From NCBI GenBank assembly GCA_900754175.1, contig CAAEBS010000013.1, forward strand, positions 1-8,896: a stretch of DNA of 8,896 nucleotides, in the 5' to 3' direction. Under the pieces are notes generated by a model that was not told the origin of the DNA, made no database searches, and saw nothing but the letters and a program-made list of their open reading frames with translations. Both the position numbers and the translations under genes were made by a program. The stretch's first letter is position 1; every line of letters begins with the position of its first letter. This document shows positions 6,310-8,896 of the stretch, piece by piece. This stretch comes from Clostridia bacterium. Lineage in GTDB: Bacteria > Bacillota > Clostridia > Oscillospirales > CAG-272.

Positions 6310-8361
6310 ATGAAAGTTTCGGTAAAAAGAGATAACGGAATGTTGAAGGTGGATATCGACGGGACCTTGTACGCCCCGCTGTCCTTTAAGTCCTTCCGAC
6401 CCAATCCAAGAAATATTTCCGAGTTTTACGGCGCCGGCGTGCGCCTTTTCAGCGTGCTTTCCAGCGGTATCATTTCCGCTCTCGGCGTGCCGTATTCCCT
6501 GTTCGGGGAATCGTGGACGGGAGAGGAAAGGTATGATTTTTCCGCTGTGGATAAGCAGATGGATATGTTCATCGAAAATGCGCCGGACGGCTTTTTTGCC
6601 CCCATGTTTCAGGTGGATACACGCCCGTGGTACCTGGAAACGCATCCGGAGGTGCCCGATTCCTTTCTCTGCCTGTCCCAGATTGCCCACGACGAGACGT
6701 GGCGAAAAGCCGCCGCAGACTATCTCAAGGCGGTGATAAGACACTGCGAGGAAAAGTACGGCGACCGCATTTACGGCTATTTTATTCTTGGCGGGGGCAC
6801 GACCGAGTGGCTTTCCGACCATGACCACGAGGAGCCGCACCCGATCAAGGAGGCGGCGTATAAAAAGTACCGGAACGACGCCGGCGCAACGCTTCCCACA
6901 AAGGAAGAGCTGGAAAAGGACGGCAGGGTATTTCTGGAGCCGGAGGAGGAAAACGTCCTTTGCGAGCGGCGCTTTCATGCCGATACGATCGCCGATCTTG
7001 TGCTTTACTTTGCCGCAGAGGTGCAGAGCGTGATCCGGCACCAGAAGCTTCTCGGGCTTTATTACGGCTACCTGATGGAGCTTGGTGCGCCCCGGCTTTA
7101 TAACGCCGGGCACCTGGGGTATGAAAAGGTATTCTTTTCCGACGATATCGACATGATCTCCAGCCCCTCTGCCTACCGGTACCGGGAGCTGACCGACCCG
7201 AGCGCCTTTATGGTGACGCAAAAAACGCTGGATGCGCACAATAAACTGTATTTTCTTGAATTTGACCACATCACGCACGTTGCGCCGTCCATGGTGGAGG
7301 AAGCGCCCTCCGGAAACAGCCGGAACGGAACGCTGAAAATCATTCCCGGGGCGGAAAAGCGGTGCAACAACGAATCGGAATCGCTGAACCTGATGTATCG
7401 TGACTTTTTGCTGTGCTATGCCAACGCAACCGCTCTGTGGTGGTTTGATATGTTTGACGGCTGGTTCCGCTCGGAGGGCATGATGAATGCGGTGCAGAGG
7501 ATGATTGCCTTGCACGGAGAGCTGAGCAACCTGTCAAAGGAAAGCGTCGCACAGATCGCTGTCTATGCGGAGGGCGAGGCGCTGTACCATGTGCGGAAGT
7601 CGGCAAAGCTGGCAAATGAAAGCCTGATCAAAATGCTTCGGACGTTTGCCGAAATGGGAGCGCCTTACGATATCTATTCCGTCGGGGATCTTGACGCCTG
7701 CTCTCCCGAACGCTATCGCATGATTCTGCTGATCGACGAGTTTGACATCCCGCAAAAGCGCATGGAGACGATCCGCAGGCTTCAGCGGGAGGGGGTGACC
7801 GTCGTATGGTTTTATGCGCCGGATTACGCCCACGGGGCGGAAAACGACGTCCGGCGGATTACCCGTGCCACGGGAATCGGCGTGCAGGAGTCCGGACAGT
7901 CCCACGGTGGGCTGGTTGCTCACGGCAAGCTTACGGAAAACGTGCTTGCGGCGCCGTATTTCTCGGTGGCGGATGAAAAAGCCGTGCCGATCGGGTTCTT
8001 TGAGGACGGTGCTGTTGCCGTTGCCGGAAATGCGGACGAAACGGTATTTTACTCGGCAGTGCCGTATCTTCCGTCGTCGGTGCTCGGCAGGATCCTTGAC
8101 CGCAAGGGGATCTTCCGTTACAGCCGGAATCCCCACGTCTATACCTATGTAAACGCCGGTGCCGTCGGTGTGTATAACGCCACGCAGGAGGACGCCACCG
8201 TTTTTGTGCCGGAGGACGGCACCTATACCGATAAGCTGACCGGAAGTGAGTTTTGCGCAACCGGCGGGAAACTGCGTCTTCCTTTCCGTGACTTCCGTGC
8301 ATACCTGCTGGTGAAAAAAAGACAGGACGCAGAGGGAACGGAATTTCCGGAAGCGCTTTGA
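6310..8361 (+). CDS. GH42-like clan A glycoside hydrolase (putative beta-galactosidase family)
   Basis: A 683-residue protein with the layout of GH42-like enzymes: a TIM barrel (about 20-400), a Rossmann-like middle domain resembling the GH42 trimerisation domain (about 412-600) and a small C-terminal beta domain (about 605-668). In the barrel, YGYFILGGGTTEW (155-167) ends strand 4 and offers Glu166 as acid/base. LYFLEFDH (313-320) ends strand 7 and offers Glu317 as nucleophile. ALWWFDMFDGWF (375-386) resembles the strand-8 region of relatives. The canonical GNE acid/base motif of GH42 is absent, so it may belong to a sister family; specificity is unassigned. There is no signal peptide. An ATG at 6286 adds eight codons, but no ribosome binding site precedes it; GGGAG (6296-6300) lies nine bases before ATG 6310, which is therefore chosen. 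The acetyltransferase follows after 17 bases. Confidence 0.82.
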   Translation: MKVSVKRDNGMLKVDIDGTLYAPLSFKSFRPNPRNISEFYGAGVRLFSVLSSGIISALGVPYSLFGESWTGEERYDFSAVDKQMDMFIENAPDGFFAPMFQVDTRPWYLETHPEVPDSFLCLSQIAHDETWRKAAADYLKAVIRHCEEKYGDRIYGYFILGGGTTEWLSDHDHEEPHPIKEAAYKKYRNDAGATLPTKEELEKDGRVFLEPEEENVLCERRFHADTIADLVLYFAAEVQSVIRHQKLLGLYYGYLMELGAPRLYNAGHLGYEKVFFSDDIDMISSPSAYRYRELTDPSAFMVTQKTLDAHNKLYFLEFDHITHVAPSMVEEAPSGNSRNGTLKIIPGAEKRCNNESESLNLMYRDFLLCYANATALWWFDMFDGWFRSEGMMNAVQRMIALHGELSNLSKESVAQIAVYAEGEALYHVRKSAKLANESLIKMLRTFAEMGAPYDIYSVGDLDACSPERYRMILLIDEFDIPQKRMETIRRLQREGVTVVWFYAPDYAHGAENDVRRITRATGIGVQESGQSHGGLVAHGKLTENVLAAPYFSVADEKAVPIGFFEDGAVAVAGNADETVFYSAVPYLPSSVLGRILDRKGIFRYSRNPHVYTYVNAGAVGVYNATQEDATVFVPEDGTYTDKLTGSEFCATGGKLRLPFRDFRAYLLVKKRQDAEGTEFPEAL

Positions 8362-8378
8362 GAATGGGAGGGAGAATC

Positions 8379-8870
8379 ATGGAGATCCGGAGGATCGAAG
8401 AAAATGATATCGCAGAATGTCTGAAAATTTATAATTACTACGTCAGAAATACCTGTTTTTCGCTGGCGGAGCAGGAAATGCCGGAGGAGGCGTGGCGCCG
8501 GACCGTGCGGGCGGTGACCGAAAAGTATCCCTTTGTGGTTGCGCATGACGAAACGGGTGCCGTGCTCGGTTACGCATACCTGAGCGCCTTCAACGAGCGG
8601 AGCGGGTACCGGTATACGGCGGATCTGTCGATCTACGTCCGCCCGGACAACGTTCACCGGCAGGTCGGGGGCAGGATGCTGGAAAGGATCGAAGCGCTGG
8701 GAAAAGAGCAGGGGATCCGCACGCTGATCTCGATCATCACCGGAGAAAATGCCCATTCCATTGCCTTTCACGAAAAACACGGCTTTGTCTGCGAGGGCGT
8801 CCTGCATAAGGTCGCCGTGAAGTTTTCAAAGGAATTCGACGTGTGCTATTACCGCAAAGCGATCGGATAA
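8379..8870 (+). CDS. GNAT acetyltransferase, phosphinothricin/YncA type
   Basis: A 163-residue acetyl-CoA-dependent N-acetyltransferase of the family that includes Pat/Bar and YncA (MddA), which acetylate phosphinothricin, methionine derivatives and similar small amines. Strand 4 is YTADLSIYVRP (79-89), followed by the acetyl-CoA loop HRQVGG (93-98). NAHSIAFHEKHGFVCEG (124-140) is the conserved Asn...HxxxGF block, and the C-terminal KFSKEFDVCYYRKAI matches the family's KFxxxxDVxxx ending. The pyrophosphate-binding loop is degenerate: aligned to R/Q-x-x-G-x-G/A, the first glycine is Val96. The open frame starts at a TTG at 8358, but GGGAGG (8366-8371) lies seven bases before ATG 8379, making this the likely start; the upstream ATG at 8364 overlaps that site. 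It sits 17 bp after the glycosidase and probably shares its transcript. The true substrate is unknown. No terminator is seen in the last 26 bases. Confidence 0.87.
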   Translation: MEIRRIEENDIAECLKIYNYYVRNTCFSLAEQEMPEEAWRRTVRAVTEKYPFVVAHDETGAVLGYAYLSAFNERSGYRYTADLSIYVRPDNVHRQVGGRMLERIEALGKEQGIRTLISIITGENAHSIAFHEKHGFVCEGVLHKVAVKFSKEFDVCYYRKAIG

Positions 8871-8896
8871 AAACTCCCCGTGCGCCGCATGGAAAA

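Noticed and set aside
6223..7515. 430-codon minus-strand open frame antisense to the GH42-like gene (with a similar one at 7534-8136)
   Set aside because: Both are codon-aligned with the glycosidase and reflect the same avoidance of TTA, CTA and TCA. Neither shows a family motif, and the first would run through the promoter of the real gene.
8871..8896. Search for a terminator after the acetyltransferase
   Set aside because: Only 26 bases remain and no stem with a T-run is visible; the unit may continue beyond the window.

Overview
This window looks like chromosomal DNA from a moderately GC-rich Gram-positive bacterium of the Clostridia, possibly a gut relative of Oscillospiraceae or Christensenellales. 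That placement is inferred. The grounds are AAGGAG-type ribosome binding sites, several sigma-A promoters with exact 17-bp spacers, a Clostridia-style ABC ATPase/permease pair, and cytoplasmic glycosidases without signal peptides. The genes with codon-aligned antisense frames lack TTA, CTA and TCA codons over long stretches. I see no RNA genes, CRISPR arrays, insertion sequences or phage genes. The largest stretch without a gene is the 237-bp divergent spacer at 2878-3114.

Layout. On the minus strand at the left, holA (DNA polymerase III delta subunit, 1846-2877) is followed downstream by a GH36-type glycoside hydrolase gene (26-1759). The two are 86 bp apart. That gap holds a possible promoter for the GH36 gene, overlapped by an imperfect 31-bp palindrome. 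Between holA and the next gene lies a divergent regulatory region. It has a good promoter for holA, a perfect-consensus promoter facing the other way, a repeated motif just upstream of that consensus promoter, and a palindrome at its predicted transcription start.

On the plus strand, the consensus promoter drives a likely three-gene operon: an alpha/beta hydrolase (3115-3798), an ABC ATPase (3841-4551) and a 12-helix ABC permease (4548-6146). A strong intrinsic terminator (6158-6208) closes it. A second promoter (6230-6258) starts a two-gene unit: a large GH42-like clan A glycosidase (6310-8361) and, 17 bp later, a GNAT acetyltransferase of the phosphinothricin/YncA type (8379-8870).

The two glycosidases suggest intracellular breakdown of galactosides or related sugars, but no sugar importer or sugar regulator lies in the window. 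The ABC pair has exporter architecture and is not a sugar importer. Three starts are placed downstream of the longest open frame on ribosome-binding-site or promoter evidence (holA, the GH42-like gene and the acetyltransferase), and the GH36 start is likewise trimmed by 106 codons. I did not find a clearly new multi-gene system. The most unusual items are the promoter-linked repeats and the divergent active sites of the two glycosidases.
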